Shown one piece after another: positions 37,203 to 46,641 of a stretch of 64,000 nucleotides of DNA. The stretch is from assembly GCA_000723505.1 (NCBI GenBank), contig HG934468.1:2636798-2700797 (forward strand), written 5' to 3'. The translations under genes and the position numbers were made by a program. Below the pieces are notes generated by a model. That model made no database searches and was not told the origin of the DNA. It saw only the letters and a list, made by a program, of their open reading frames with translations. Source of the DNA: Mucinivorans hirudinis. Its GTDB lineage: Bacteria; Bacteroidota; Bacteroidia; Bacteroidales; Rikenellaceae. Numbering within the stretch: position 1 is the first letter of the stretch; every line of letters begins with the position of its first letter.

Positions 37203-37663
37203 CCCCTATTTATTAGACAAGGTTGAGGCAGGCTTACTCAGGGAGCTTGATGTTGAAATAGCTTATAATGTTGAAATGGACGAATTTTGGAGTTTTGTAG
37301 GCAACAAGAAAAATCGTCGTTGGACTTGGTACGCCATCGACCGCAGCAGCGGATTAGTAGTAGCTTGGCAGAACGGCAAGCGTGATAACGAAACCTGTAA
37401 AAAGTTGCTTGATAAAATGAAATGTTTTCCAATTAATAGGTATTTTACTGATGATTGGGAGTCTTATTCAAGTCTGTTACCTGCGGGCAAACAGGGTTAT
37501 CAGTAAGGCTTACACTTGGAAAATTGAGCGATTGAATTTAACATTTAGAACGCACCTGAAAAGGCTTTGCCGAAAGACAATTTGTTTCTCAAAAAGCGAG
37601 CAAGTGCACGACAAACTGATAGGAATATACATCGAAAACAACCTCTACCAAAGAACACCATAA
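37171..37663 (+). pseudogene. IS1-family InsB, frameshifted
   Basis: The frame encodes NVEMDEFWSFVGNKKNRRWT and YFTDDWESYSSLLPAGK and then ends early as QGYQ. The sequence has AAACAGGGTTATC where the intact copy at 56744 has AAACACGTTATC. The rest (KIERLNLTFRTHLKRLCRKT, with the catalytic E) continues in another frame to 37663. Confidence 0.86.
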
Positions 37664-37843
37664 ATATACCAATTCAGCTATTTTGAAACACTACCGATAA
37701 GTTTACGAGTATTCTATCAGTAAAAAAGGATATAAAGAGACTGAAAATAAACTATAAAAAAGTTATCAAAAACGGCGTAAAAATTTGGCTATTTTATTAG
37801 TTATTAGTATCTTAGTGGTGCTAATAATAGAGAAAAACAACCA

Positions 37844-38734
37844 ATGGATAACCACACAAATTTAATCAAAATTTATCTGCTTGTATGCGAAAACTGGGAC
37901 AATAACCTGAAATATGTCTCCGCTCGCCATTCAAACAATGCAAACCCAGAGTTCACCGACCAAGCAATTATCACAATTATGACCTATTGTGCTGCATACG
38001 AAAAACGATTTGGGATTATTGAGGCTTATTGCTTTACTAATACCTACTTGCGCAGTTGGTTTCCAAAACTTCCTTCGTATGTAGCTTTCAATACACGTGC
38101 TAATAGAAATGCAGATACATTTAGGGCATTTACTCAGCTGCTAATTAGCTACTTAGAACCAGCAGCTTGCTCCAAAATTATGCAAGTTGTAGATTCATTG
38201 CCTATTATTACTTGCTCGGGCAAGAGAACTCCAAAGGTCGCAACCGAAATAGTTAGCAAAGGGTATTGCCCTTCTAAATCATTATTTTATCACGGAGTTA
38301 AACTACATACGCTGGGAAGCGTGATAGAAGGCACATTACCTTTTCCTCGCTCAATTTTTGTCTCTTCAGCATCCGAAAGCGACCTTAATGTATTTCGAGA
38401 TAATTGGAGCCTAATTCGCAATATGGTAACTTTTGCAGACAAAGCCTATATTGATTCAGCTATGCAAACGCAAATGGCATCAGTTGATTATGAAATACTT
38501 ACTCCCGTCAAACATCCAAAAGGCACTTGCGATGTTATTAAACAGATGTTTGCATCGGCGGATAACTTGTACTCGGCGGCTGTATCAAGGGTGCGTCAAC
38601 CTATCGAATCGTGGTTCAATTGGTTAATTCAAAAAACAGATATTCAAAGAGCATCTAAAATCCACTCTACCAACGGACTCATAGTACATATATTCAACAA
38701 AATTAACGCAGCTCTATGCAACCGATTTCTTTAA
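37844..38734 (+). CDS. IS982-family transposase
   Basis: A 296-residue DDE enzyme with MQVVDSLPIITCSG (D), VTFADKAYIDSAM (D) and RVRQPIESWFNWLIQKT (E), the normal IS982 size and layout. The gene is intact, but IS1 now separates it from its left terminal repeat and possibly its promoter. Confidence 0.85.
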   Translation: MDNHTNLIKIYLLVCENWDNNLKYVSARHSNNANPEFTDQAIITIMTYCAAYEKRFGIIEAYCFTNTYLRSWFPKLPSYVAFNTRANRNADTFRAFTQLLISYLEPAACSKIMQVVDSLPIITCSGKRTPKVATEIVSKGYCPSKSLFYHGVKLHTLGSVIEGTLPFPRSIFVSSASESDLNVFRDNWSLIRNMVTFADKAYIDSAMQTQMASVDYEILTPVKHPKGTCDVIKQMFASADNLYSAAVSRVRQPIESWFNWLIQKTDIQRASKIHSTNGLIVHIFNKINAALCNRFL

Positions 38735-38755
38735 CCCTTAATTCGCATAAGTATT

Positions 38756-39712
38756 AGATTTTGAGATATTTCGCGAGTTATTGGAGGATTCCATTTTAAC
38801 CAAAGAGAAGAAGAACAACGCGGGTGCAAAACCTTACGATGTCGTGATGCTATTCAAGATTTTGATACTTCAACGCTACTTCGGATTATCTGATGGTCAG
38901 GTAGAGTAACAAATCATTGACAGAGCAAGTTTTAAGGCGTTTTTGGGGTTGTCTTCGGGTGATAAAGTTCCCGATGAGAAGACGGTTTGGTCTTTTCGCG
39001 AGAAATTGACCAACAACCAAACCATAGAAAAGACCTTCGTTCTTTTTCGCGATGTACTCAATGCGAAAGGTTTGATTCTCAATGAGGGAAAAATGGTTGA
39101 TGCTACATTTGCAACTGCTCCTATTCAACGCAATACCCGTGAGGAGAACAAGCAGATAAAAGATGGCGATGGTGCTGCATTATGGAATAATAAACCCCAC
39201 AAGAAGAGGCACAAAGACATTGATGCAAGATGGACACAGAAAGGTGGGCAGAATTACTATGGCTATAAGAATCACACAAAGGTGGATGCTAAGAGCAAGT
39301 TTATTGATTGTTATAAAGTTACGGATGCTTCGGTGCACGATTCACAGCCGTTAGAGGATTTACTAGATGAGAACGACAAGGGGCAACCTCTATATGGAGA
39401 CAGTGCTTATACTGGTGCTAATCAGGATGATGTCATTGAGAATGCGAAGATGATAAATCAGGTGTGCGAGAGGGGTTATAGGAATCATCCTTTGACTGAA
39501 GAGCAGAAGGCGAGCAATCGCGAGAAGTCAAGTGTTCGCTCTCGTGTGGAGCACGTTTTTGGGTTTATGGAGCAGTCGATGCACGGTATCAAGGTGTGGA
39601 GTGCATTGGTATAGTGCGAGCCACTGGGATACTTGGTCTTATGAACCTCACCTACAATCTGTTTAGATACGAACAGGTTGTACGACTGAATCTATTACCG
39701 ATAAAAAACTAA
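38756..39712 (+). pseudogene. IS5-family transposase, two disabling mutations
   Basis: Translation gives FEIFRELLEDSILTKEKKNN, then LQRYFGLSDGQVE, an in-frame TAA at 38907-38909, and FLGLSSGDKVPDEKTVWSFR. EGKMVDATFATAPIQRNTRE, PLYGDSAYTGANQDD and VRSRVEHVFGFMEQSMHG supply the D, D and E blocks. A frameshift near 39600 separates the last 40 residues (IGIVRATGILGLMNLTYNLF). The 5' end is also truncated. The family is certain at the IS5 level. Confidence 0.8.
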
Positions 39713-39848
39713 TAATCAAGCTGAAATGTAGAACTGACAGTCGAAATAGAGTCTAATTGATTGTACCCGCAAAAGAAAAAATCGCTTGCGAGAGAGCATA
39801 ACGAGTTCTTGCCCTTAAATCAACCCAAAAATACTAATTTTTAGAACC

Positions 39849-39983
39849 CACCTTTAGACGACACACAATCAAAACTGCACCACCACCTCCGAATTGAAAA
39901 ATCTGTAGTACCCACGCAGAAAGCCAAAAACAGATAAGGCTTAAAGAACAGCAAATTTGCATACATACTGCGTTGAAGTTGGG
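39849..39983 (-). mobile_element. IS1634-family terminal remnant
   Basis: 135 bp matching the transposase 3' end and right terminus of the full copies (CTTTAGACGACACACAATCA ... GTTGAAGTTGGG). The rest of the element is gone. Confidence 0.8.
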
Positions 39984-40094
39984 CTAGAGTCAGTAAAGTC
40001 GAATACGATAAAAAGAAAACACCAAAATCCACTTTTTGATGTAGATTTTGGTGCAACTCATACAACTTACTGATTTTCAGTGTTGTTTGCAGAG

Positions 40095-40132
40095 AGAGAG
40101 GCTGCGCTGATAAAAAGCGCAGCCTCTCTTCG
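40095..40132 (-). terminator. Intrinsic terminator of dnaK
   Basis: Perfect 13-bp stem AGAGAGGCTGCGC / GCGCAGCCTCTCT with loop TGATAAAAA, 28 bp after the dnaK stop. On the minus strand the stem is followed by only a mixed sequence, so it may act as a bidirectional or hairpin-type terminator. Confidence 0.7.
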
Positions 40133-40159
40133 GTTACTATTTAAGTAATGAATAATTTA

Positions 40160-42055
40160 TCACTTAACTTCCTCGAACTCTACGTCCTGAGGACCTTGCT
40201 CTGCAGTGGGTTTTTCGTGGTGAGGCTGACTCTGCTGCCCTTCTTGCTGACCTTGCCCTTGTGCATACATATCCTGCGATGCTGCCTGCCAAGCATTGTT
40301 CAACTCTGCCGTATATTTGTCAATATCTGCCAGATTTGCAGCCTTGTGTGCCTCGCGTAGGCTGCCAAGAGCTGTCTCTATAACTGCTTTTTTATCGGCA
40401 GGAATTTTATCTCCATACTCTTTGAGCTGTTTTTCTGTCGAAAAAATCATACCGTCAGCCTGGTTGAGCTTGTCAACCTTTTCGCGCGCCTCGCGGTCTG
40501 CCGTCTCGTTAGCCTTTGCCTCGTCCTTCATACGTTGAATATCAGCGTCCGAAAGTCCCGAACTTGCCTCAACACGTATTGACTGCTCCTTGCCCGTGCC
40601 CTTATCCTTTGCCGAAACGTGGAGGATACCGTTAGCATCGATGTCGAATGTTACCTCGATTTGCGGAACGCCACGCGGTGCGGCAGGTATACCGTCCAGG
40701 TGGAACTGACCGATGGTCTTGTTCTGCGATGCCATAGGACGCTCGCCCTGCAAAATGTGGATAGTAACAGAAGGTTGATTGTCAGATGCAGTACTAAAGG
40801 TCTCCGACTTACGCGTTGGAATTGTAGTGTTAGACTCAATGAGCTTGGTCATCACACCACCCATAGTCTCGATACCGAGAGAAAGCGGAGTTACGTCTAA
40901 CAGAAGAACATCCTTAACCTCGCCCGTCAATACGCCACCCTGAATAGCTGCGCCGACTGCCACAACCTCATCCGGATTGACATTCTTTGATGGAGCTTTG
41001 CCAAAGAACTTTTCGACAACTGCCTGAATAGCAGGTATACGTGTCGAACCACCCACAAGGATTACCTCGTCAATCTGCGAAGCAGACAATCCCGCATCTT
41101 TCAACGCCTGACGGCAAGGTTCTATGGTTGCTTGAATCAAGCTGTCCGCCAACTGCTCAAACTTAGCACGCGTAAGCGAGAGAACCAAGTGCTGAGGTAT
41201 GCCATCGATAGGCATAATGTAGGGCAGGTTAATTTCTGTTTGAGTCGAAGAGGAAAGCTCGATTTTAGCCTTTTCCGCAGCCTCTTTCAAACGTTGAAGA
41301 GCCATCGGGTCTTTTCTCAAATCTACGTTGTGATTCTTCTTGAACTCTTCCGCCATCCAGTTGATAATCACTTGGTCGAAGTCATCACCGCCTAGGTGAG
41401 TGTCACCGTTTGTGGATTTCACCTCGAACACACCGCCGTCCAACTCCAGAATCGAAATATCGAACGTACCACCACCAAGGTCAAATACTGCAACTTTGTG
41501 GTCTTTATGATCCTTATCTAAACCGTATGCCAAAGCCGCCGCAGTAGGCTCGTTAATTATTCGGCTCACTTTCAATCCCGCAATCTCGCCGGCCTCCTTT
41601 GTTGCTTGACGTTGCGAGTCAGAGAAATAAGCAGGTACTGTGATAACCGCTTCCGTCACTTCCGTTCCGAGGTACTCTTCGGCAGTCTTTTTCATCTTTT
41701 GCAGAATCATAGCCGAAATTTCTTGCGGAGTGTATGTACGGTCGTTGATTTTCACGACCGGTGTGTTGTTTGTTCCGCGCTCCACTTTGTAGGGTACGCG
41801 TTCAACCTCTTTACCTACCTTATCATAAGTTTCGCCCATAAAACGTTTGATAGAGAAGATAGTGTTTTGAGGATTGGTGATAGCCTGACGCTTAGCAGGT
41901 TCACCCACTTTGCGTTCACCCTCTTTGGTAAATGCTACCACCGAGGGGGTTGTGCGGTGTCCTTCAGAGTTTGTAATTACTACGGGTTCATTACCCTCCA
42001 TAACAGCTACACAAGAATTTGTTGTACCAAGGTCGATACCAATAATCTTTCCCAT
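40160..42055 (-). CDS. dnaK: Chaperone DnaK (Hsp70)
   Basis: 631 residues of full Hsp70. The N-terminal ATPase has [38 protein letters not shown] and [20 protein letters not shown]. The substrate-binding domain begins near [14 protein letters not shown], and a helical lid and Gln-rich tail end in EFEEVK. It folds and protects proteins with DnaJ and GrpE, which are not in the window. It is the clearest housekeeping gene here and shows no damage. A terminator follows at 40095-40132. Confidence 0.97.
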   Translation of the reverse strand: MGKIIGIDLGTTNSCVAVMEGNEPVVITNSEGHRTTPSVVAFTKEGERKVGEPAKRQAITNPQNTIFSIKRFMGETYDKVGKEVERVPYKVERGTNNTPVVKINDRTYTPQEISAMILQKMKKTAEEYLGTEVTEAVITVPAYFSDSQRQATKEAGEIAGLKVSRIINEPTAAALAYGLDKDHKDHKVAVFDLGGGTFDISILELDGGVFEVKSTNGDTHLGGDDFDQVIINWMAEEFKKNHNVDLRKDPMALQRLKEAAEKAKIELSSSTQTEINLPYIMPIDGIPQHLVLSLTRAKFEQLADSLIQATIEPCRQALKDAGLSASQIDEVILVGGSTRIPAIQAVVEKFFGKAPSKNVNPDEVVAVGAAIQGGVLTGEVKDVLLLDVTPLSLGIETMGGVMTKLIESNTTIPTRKSETFSTASDNQPSVTIHILQGERPMASQNKTIGQFHLDGIPAAPRGVPQIEVTFDIDANGILHVSAKDKGTGKEQSIRVEASSGLSDADIQRMKDEAKANETADREAREKVDKLNQADGMIFSTEKQLKEYGDKIPADKKAVIETALGSLREAHKAANLADIDKYTAELNNAWQAASQDMYAQGQGQQEGQQSQPHHEKPTAEQGPQDVEFEEVK

Positions 42056-42124
42056 TGTCTTATTTTTTCGTTTTTATTATTTCTGCCCAATACATTAGCA
42101 AAGATTGTACCAAAGTGCAAAGAC

Positions 42125-42140
42125 TGCCAAAATGGCAGAA
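42125..42140. promoter_or_regulatory. Palindrome and possible dnaK promoter region
   Basis: The palindrome CTGCCAAAATGGCAG lies about 70-85 bp upstream of dnaK. On the minus strand TTTTGG followed about 20 bases later by CAATCTTTG could be a -33/-7 pair. No CIRCE element is seen. Confidence 0.35.
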
Positions 42141-42152
42141 ATAATCAGAGCC

Positions 42153-42191
42153 GACCCACAAGTCACACAAGTCCCACAAGTCCTACAAGTC
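42153..42191. repeat. Short tandem repeat, unit about 10 bp
   Basis: Four near-perfect units of CACAAGTC(C/A)(C/T) in a row, between dnaK and the symporter gene. It covers the last bases before the symporter stop and is too short and spacer-free to be a CRISPR array. Confidence 0.7.
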
Positions 42192-42198
42192 CCAATAG

Positions 42199-43140
42199 CT
42201 ACTTCCCCTCCCTCCCCGCCATCACACTGACAATCATTAGTTGTAGAGCGTGATAGACCATCGTGGGTAGAATTATGATACTGACCGTGGCTGGGTCGGC
42301 AAAGAGAACACGACTCATCACGGTTGCGTGAACCAAGGATTTTTTCGAGCCGCAATAGGTTGCCGTTATCGTATCTTCCCTGCTGAATTTCATAATTTTA
42401 CATATAAATAAGATTGTGTAATATGCTGCAAAAAACAGTGCAGTCATTGCTACAAGAAGGATTGCCAATTCGCCGATGGAGACCGTATCAAAGATTTTAT
42501 CGCTAAATCCCTGGCAGAATGCAGTGTAGATGATTGCTAGGATAACGCCTTGGTCGAATATTCTGAGTATTTTTTTGTTTCTATCGGCAAACGCTCCCCC
42601 AAAGCGGTTCAGTAGCATTCCTGCCCCAACGGGCAGAACTACTTGAATTAGAAGTTTTATGACAATATGACCAAAGGAGTGCAGATCGTTACCTGCTGAC
42701 ATAACAAAGGACATCAGCATCGGAGTTAAGAATATTCCTATCAACGAACTTATTGATGCGTTGAATATTGCGGCGGGTACGTTCCCCTTGGCAATGGAGA
42801 CCATCACAACGCTTGATGATACTGTCGAAGGAAGTGTTGCAACAAAATAAATTCCCAGCCATAAGTAATAATTTGATTTCCAATCACCCGTAACAAATAT
42901 TGCACCCAGTATTAGTAGCGGAAAGAGCAGAAATGTAGCTAGTTGCACTACAATATGGAGCTTAATATTGCCGAGTCCGGCGCGCAACTTGGCGGGGGTA
43001 AGTTTCAGCCCATAGAAGAAAAATACGCCGAACACCCCCCAACCTGCCAATTCGGCAGGCGAAAACCAACTGTTTGGCATCCCTAATGTGGGATTGAGCC
43101 ACGCGACGACTATCGCCAATATTAGCAGTAAGATAAACAA
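42199..43140 (-). CDS. Bile acid:sodium symporter family (YfeH-like) transporter
   Basis: About 313 residues with roughly nine to ten membrane helices. It shows FFYGLKLTPAKLRAGLGNIK (SBF family early motif), ATLPSTVSSSVVMVSIAKGN (the characteristic TLPSTV stretch) and TYCGSKKSLVHATVMSRVLF. The closest group is the DUF4137/YfeH branch of the BASS superfamily, whose substrates are unknown. The start used is TTG directly after an in-frame stop. Homologues usually have about 15 more N-terminal residues, so the 5' end may be slightly altered. The window has no obvious operon partner. Confidence 0.83.
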   Translation of the reverse strand: MFILLLILAIVVAWLNPTLGMPNSWFSPAELAGWGVFGVFFFYGLKLTPAKLRAGLGNIKLHIVVQLATFLLFPLLILGAIFVTGDWKSNYYLWLGIYFVATLPSTVSSSVVMVSIAKGNVPAAIFNASISSLIGIFLTPMLMSFVMSAGNDLHSFGHIVIKLLIQVVLPVGAGMLLNRFGGAFADRNKKILRIFDQGVILAIIYTAFCQGFSDKIFDTVSIGELAILLVAMTALFFAAYYTILFICKIMKFSREDTITATYCGSKKSLVHATVMSRVLFADPATVSIIILPTMVYHALQLMIVSVMAGREGK

Positions 43141-43291
43141 CGCTTAACAATTAGTTTGGTATTATCATTCGAGAGCGCAGTGAAGTATCTATTTCGTCGT
43201 GCCTTAAAAGAGGCATTTTCGTTTTCAGGGTTCTTTTAGTTTTGGGGTTTTATGGAGGTATTTTGTTCAAATAGCTGTAATATCCATCGTA

Positions 43292-43358
43292 TATAATACT
43301 CCCCAAAAATAGGACAGCAGTTTAAGCTATAATTTGGTTATCTTTGGTCTCATAAAAA
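43292..43358 (+). mobile_element. IS3-A left-end remnant
   Basis: 67 bp identical to the left end of IS3-A (TATAATACTCCCC up to GGTCTCATAAAAA), stopping where the miniature ISL3 element begins. The rest of IS3-A is absent. Confidence 0.82.
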
Positions 43359-43711
43359 GGTTCTACTGGTTTTCGTGTGGGAAAAGTTTGAGTTTTGCAT
43401 TGAAGAATAGTATTGCGGTTCTGAAGTTTTCAAATTTACGGTATCCTCTGCCTATTCTTTTTATCTCTTCGATAGAGCTGCTTAACCTCTCTGCCCTTGC
43501 ATTACTTGAGCCGGTTAGTATCGCATTTACAATTCCGTATTTACCATTTCATTGTTATAGACAAGCTCAATACGAACTTCCTCGTTTTGCTCGTCGATGT
43601 CTACACTGCCTATAGACCAATCACTACTCCTAGGCAATAATAATTTACTCAATACTTCGGTTGCTGTCATTCGGCAAAGATAACTATTCTCACACGAAAT
43701 CCTGTAGAACC
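43359..43711 (-). mobile_element. Miniature ISL3 derivative (MITE-like), copy 2
   Basis: 353 bp with both ISL3 ends and the same internal deletion junction as 25398-25749 (here read as TCCGTATTTACCATTTCATT). It is inserted at the A-rich start of the IS3-A leader, next to the cytolysin-like lipoprotein gene. Confidence 0.83.
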
Positions 43712-43723
43712 AAAAAAATAATG

Positions 43724-44617
43724 TCAATGAATTACTTCATTTGTGATTGGATCTTTGACTTCAAAGCAAATGGGAACCCCTAAATAGTCGCTATAGGTAT
43801 CAAATACATTTACTATGTTATAAAAACCATTCTCTCCCCAATAACCAAGACCTAAGTCTTTCCCTCCTTTCTCAAGTATGGTGATGGATTTGGAGATATC
43901 GATGTATTTATCAATATAGTTCACGTCTTTCTTTAGAATACCATTCTTAAATAGATCAATTATATCCTCCGGGTTATCTGTTGGTATAGCTATGTATGCA
44001 TATCGTCCGAATGATATAGAACTTACGTACAATATGTCGTCTCTTTCCTTCAAGTCAATATCGCATAGAATATCAAACTTAGTCGAAATAATTTTCGCTA
44101 AAAAAATATACTTTTTATCGCCTTTATCTAAAAGCTCATATAAAGAAATATCTTTTAAAAAAAGCTTGGCTGCATCTGATGAAGAATAGACTCCGTATGA
44201 TAAGATTTCAGATTTTGTAGTTTTATTATTATTAAACACGTCCCACTCCGCAGATTTCATGGCTTTTATCAGTGCATTAGTAAATGACAAATAGCCTTTG
44301 GGAGCAGTTATCTCTTCTACATATGGTGCTGGTAAAAAATCAAACAGTAAAGAGTAAGGTATCTCATCATTCTTTATTTCATTAAAGATGGATTCTCCCT
44401 TAAAAGATTTCTTATCAAACATTTGTGAAGGATAGAATTTAGGGAATCTATTAGCAGAAATAGTCGAAACTGAAGGAAAACCGTTTAATTTAATAACAAT
44501 CTGCTCATTATCAGAAAACTTTTTTTGTACGTCTATATCCGTACCCCTATTATTCTCAGAACAAGAAAACAATAAAGGCAACAAGCTTAATGAAAATATA
44601 ATTTTATGTACACTCAT
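43724..44617 (-). CDS. Lipoprotein resembling the D1-D3 region of cholesterol-dependent cytolysins
   Basis: A 297-residue protein with a lipoprotein signal (MSVHKIIFSLSLLPLLFSCS). Several stretches recall thiol-activated cytolysins in order: NRFPKFYPSQMF (like the DRIYPGALL strand), a helical FTNALIKAMKSAEWDVF, YLSF/ILSYGVYSSSDAAKLF with KKYIFLAKI, then DILYVSSISFGRYAYIAIPT (compare YVSSVAYGR). Near the end, YLGVPICFEVKDPITNEV resembles PISYTTSFLRDN. The tryptophan-rich undecapeptide and domain 4 are absent. This matches the short component of two-part CDC-like systems, where a partner supplies membrane binding. No long partner is visible nearby. The motif evidence is by eye, so the assignment is moderate. 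Confidence 0.55.
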   Translation of the reverse strand: MSVHKIIFSLSLLPLLFSCSENNRGTDIDVQKKFSDNEQIVIKLNGFPSVSTISANRFPKFYPSQMFDKKSFKGESIFNEIKNDEIPYSLLFDFLPAPYVEEITAPKGYLSFTNALIKAMKSAEWDVFNNNKTTKSEILSYGVYSSSDAAKLFLKDISLYELLDKGDKKYIFLAKIISTKFDILCDIDLKERDDILYVSSISFGRYAYIAIPTDNPEDIIDLFKNGILKKDVNYIDKYIDISKSITILEKGGKDLGLGYWGENGFYNIVNVFDTYSDYLGVPICFEVKDPITNEVIH

Positions 44618-44678
44618 TTAATTTATAGATTTATGTAGTCGCCCCTTAAAAGTCATTTAACGCACTGTTTTATAATAA

Positions 44679-45009
<331 letters not shown>

Positions 45010-45085
45010 CCTACTCCCAAATTATCCTAATTGTTCAAATCCCGATTAACACTCGACATAGAAGCCGGTGTAACGGATTCATTTA

Positions 45086-45493
45086 TCACCATTTTACATC
45101 TATGCATCTTGTTGTGATTGTTTTATCCTCGTTAATCACAACCAGAACTTTCACATCGTACCCTCCATTTAGCTTAACCTTAGGAAGTTTCAATGTTTCG
45201 CTTGCAAAGACGGTTTCCGAGTCAGTTAAAATTCTTATGTGGTATAAGCCAGTATATGACATTGTGCGAAAGAGTGCGCCGCCGTCTCCGTAGTACTCAT
45301 CAGATGATAGGTCAACCAAATGCGACCACGATATCACTTTTTCAGAATTATCTACTCTGAATTGCAGATACTTAACTTTTGTATCACTGTTATTAACAAT
45401 GTAAAATATGTAGGCTCCCAATCTAGGTCCAGGTCTCTGGCAAGCGCTCAATGGGAGCAGCAGCGCTATTGCGTACAAAATAATTAATCTCAT
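45086..45493 (-). CDS. Small lipoprotein, unknown function
   Basis: A 135-residue protein with a clear lipobox (IALLLPLSAC) and then about 110 residues of beta-rich sequence (LGAYIFYIVNNSDTKVKYLQ, GLYHIRILTDSETVFASETL). It looks like one immunoglobulin-like or transthyretin-like domain. I recognise no family. It stands alone between IS remnants; a promoter is not obvious. Confidence 0.6.
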   Translation of the reverse strand: MRLIILYAIALLLPLSACQRPGPRLGAYIFYIVNNSDTKVKYLQFRVDNSEKVISWSHLVDLSSDEYYGDGGALFRTMSYTGLYHIRILTDSETVFASETLKLPKVKLNGGYDVKVLVVINEDKTITTRCIDVKW

Positions 45494-45597
45494 AGAAGTG
45501 TATATTAATCATTAACATAAAATAACGTATCGAACCATTGTAATTCTGTGTAGTAATCAAAATTTAATGGGTCTCTATCAAACCTATCTTCTCCTAC

Positions 45598-45930
45598 CCC
45601 AACTTCAACGCTCAGAACTTTTTTCAATGAATTTTCGGGGCGATTCTTGTTGAGTTAGTGATGCATCCCTTTGATTCTCAATGATGACTTTTTCGTAGAT
45701 TGTTCAGAAACGATTTGTAATACCCACGAGTTAAAATTTTTATGCTTACCTTTATAGCGGATGTGTATTAACTCTTTTCGCAAGTGTTCTGAGCGTGGTT
45801 TCAAGATTTCTTCCACAAAAATCAGCGTTTTTCTAGAAAATAATAAAATTTGTAGTACCCACGAGAAAATCCACTAAAGCTAAAATCGATTGGAACAGCC
45901 ACTTAGGCTACATACATCGTTGAAGTTGGG
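45598..45930 (+). mobile_element. Miniature IS1634-type element with target duplication
   Basis: 333 bp with the same 13-bp ends as the full IS1634 copies (CCCAACTTCAACG and complement) and a perfect 4-bp duplication CTAC (45594-45597, 45931-45934). The inside keeps the diverged terminal regions (GTAATACCCACG near the left, TTTGTAGTACCCACG near the right) and no transposase. It is a non-autonomous element mobilised by an IS1634-type enzyme, but it derives from a variant other than copies 1-4. Confidence 0.82.
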
Positions 45931-45934
45931 CTAC

Positions 45935-46446
45935 GTAAGAGAAGTTATCTACCTGCAAGAAATAATAGTTTGTCGTTAAAAATCTCTTTATACGATGAGA
46001 ACCATACATAAGCGTCCAGTGCCATTGAGTTGCAACTCCTTGCCACTTTATGAAACATCTGAGTGCGGCGTGTTTGTCTCTAATATGCCAAAAACAATCC
46101 CATCTACTGCGCCCCACCGGACTCGCATCAATTTTGTAGTCTGAACGTATCTGTAACGCGTGGCTAATATTTTCCAACATCATCGCACCCGCTCCAATAT
46201 CACACCCGTAACCATTTGCAAAAAGAACAAAACTCGCTACCTATTGCCCACAGTAACTGCACGTTGTAGTGCCTGCACTTCTATATCATTTCGTGCGTTT
46301 ACCGTAACCGTCCCACGCGGTTTTGATTCTGCATCAAGTACTATAAAATCGTAATGTATTGGTTTGCCATCGAAACCGTAAATTACAACAGGCTCGGTCG
46401 ACAAACTGCAACCTCTCCAATTGTATTTTTTAAAATCCCCGCACAC
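45935..46446 (-). pseudogene. Degraded gene of unknown family
   Basis: The minus strand reads MCGDFKKYNWRGCSLSTEPV, VIYGFDGKPIHYDFIVLDAE and SKPRGTVTVNARNDIEVQAL. After a frameshift near 46240 it continues ASFVLFANGYGCDIGAGAMM, LENISHALQIRSDYKIDASP and a Trp-rich tail. The first part (VYGFDGKPIxYxFIVxDAxxxPxGTxTxNAR) resembles a domain found in secreted Bacteroidales proteins, perhaps a propeptide or inhibitor-like domain, but I cannot name it. The miniature IS1634 element removes its 3' end. Confidence 0.45.
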
Positions 46447-46527
46447 AAGGCAACCTCTACAAAGGTAAGGACTCTACCACTCACGCCAATGGTATATAAT
46501 CGTGTTTTATGGGTATTTATTGACTTA

Positions 46528-46590
46528 TCCCAACTTTTACGTAGTATGTATACAAATCTGCTATTCTTTAAGCATTATCTGTTTTTTTGG
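46528..46590 (-). mobile_element. Diverged IS1634-type terminal remnant
   Basis: CCCAACTTTTACGTAGTATG, then TACAAATCTGCTATTCTTTA and AGCATTATCTG match the right end of the IS1634 copies with several changes. The rest is missing. Confidence 0.6.
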
Positions 46591-46641
46591 TACTAAGTAT
46601 GTTCTCTAAATTATTTTATATTATTTTGTATCTTTGCGCCT

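Larger units (their letters stand above)
36869..37695 (+). mobile_element. IS1-family insertion sequence, copy 1
   Basis: 827 bp with ends GGTAGTGTT and AACACTACC, and the 8-bp duplication GATAAGTT (36861-36868 and 37696-37703). It is one base longer than copy 2 because of a frameshifting insertion in insB. Confidence 0.92.
36838..38748 (+). mobile_element. IS982-family insertion sequence, carrying IS1
   Basis: Ends ATGCGAATTAAGGGTT and complement AACCCTTAATTCGCAT. IS1 copy 1 (36869-37695) sits about 30 bp inside its left end, upstream of the transposase. I see no clear target duplication. Confidence 0.82.

Noticed and set aside
42153-42191. Possible CRISPR array
   Set aside because: Repeat unit is only 10 bp, with no spacers and no cas genes in the window.
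41606-42253. 215-codon open frame antisense to dnaK
   Set aside because: Opposite strand of a highly conserved gene with strong codon bias; the translation is low-complexity His/Phe/Ser-rich and matches nothing.
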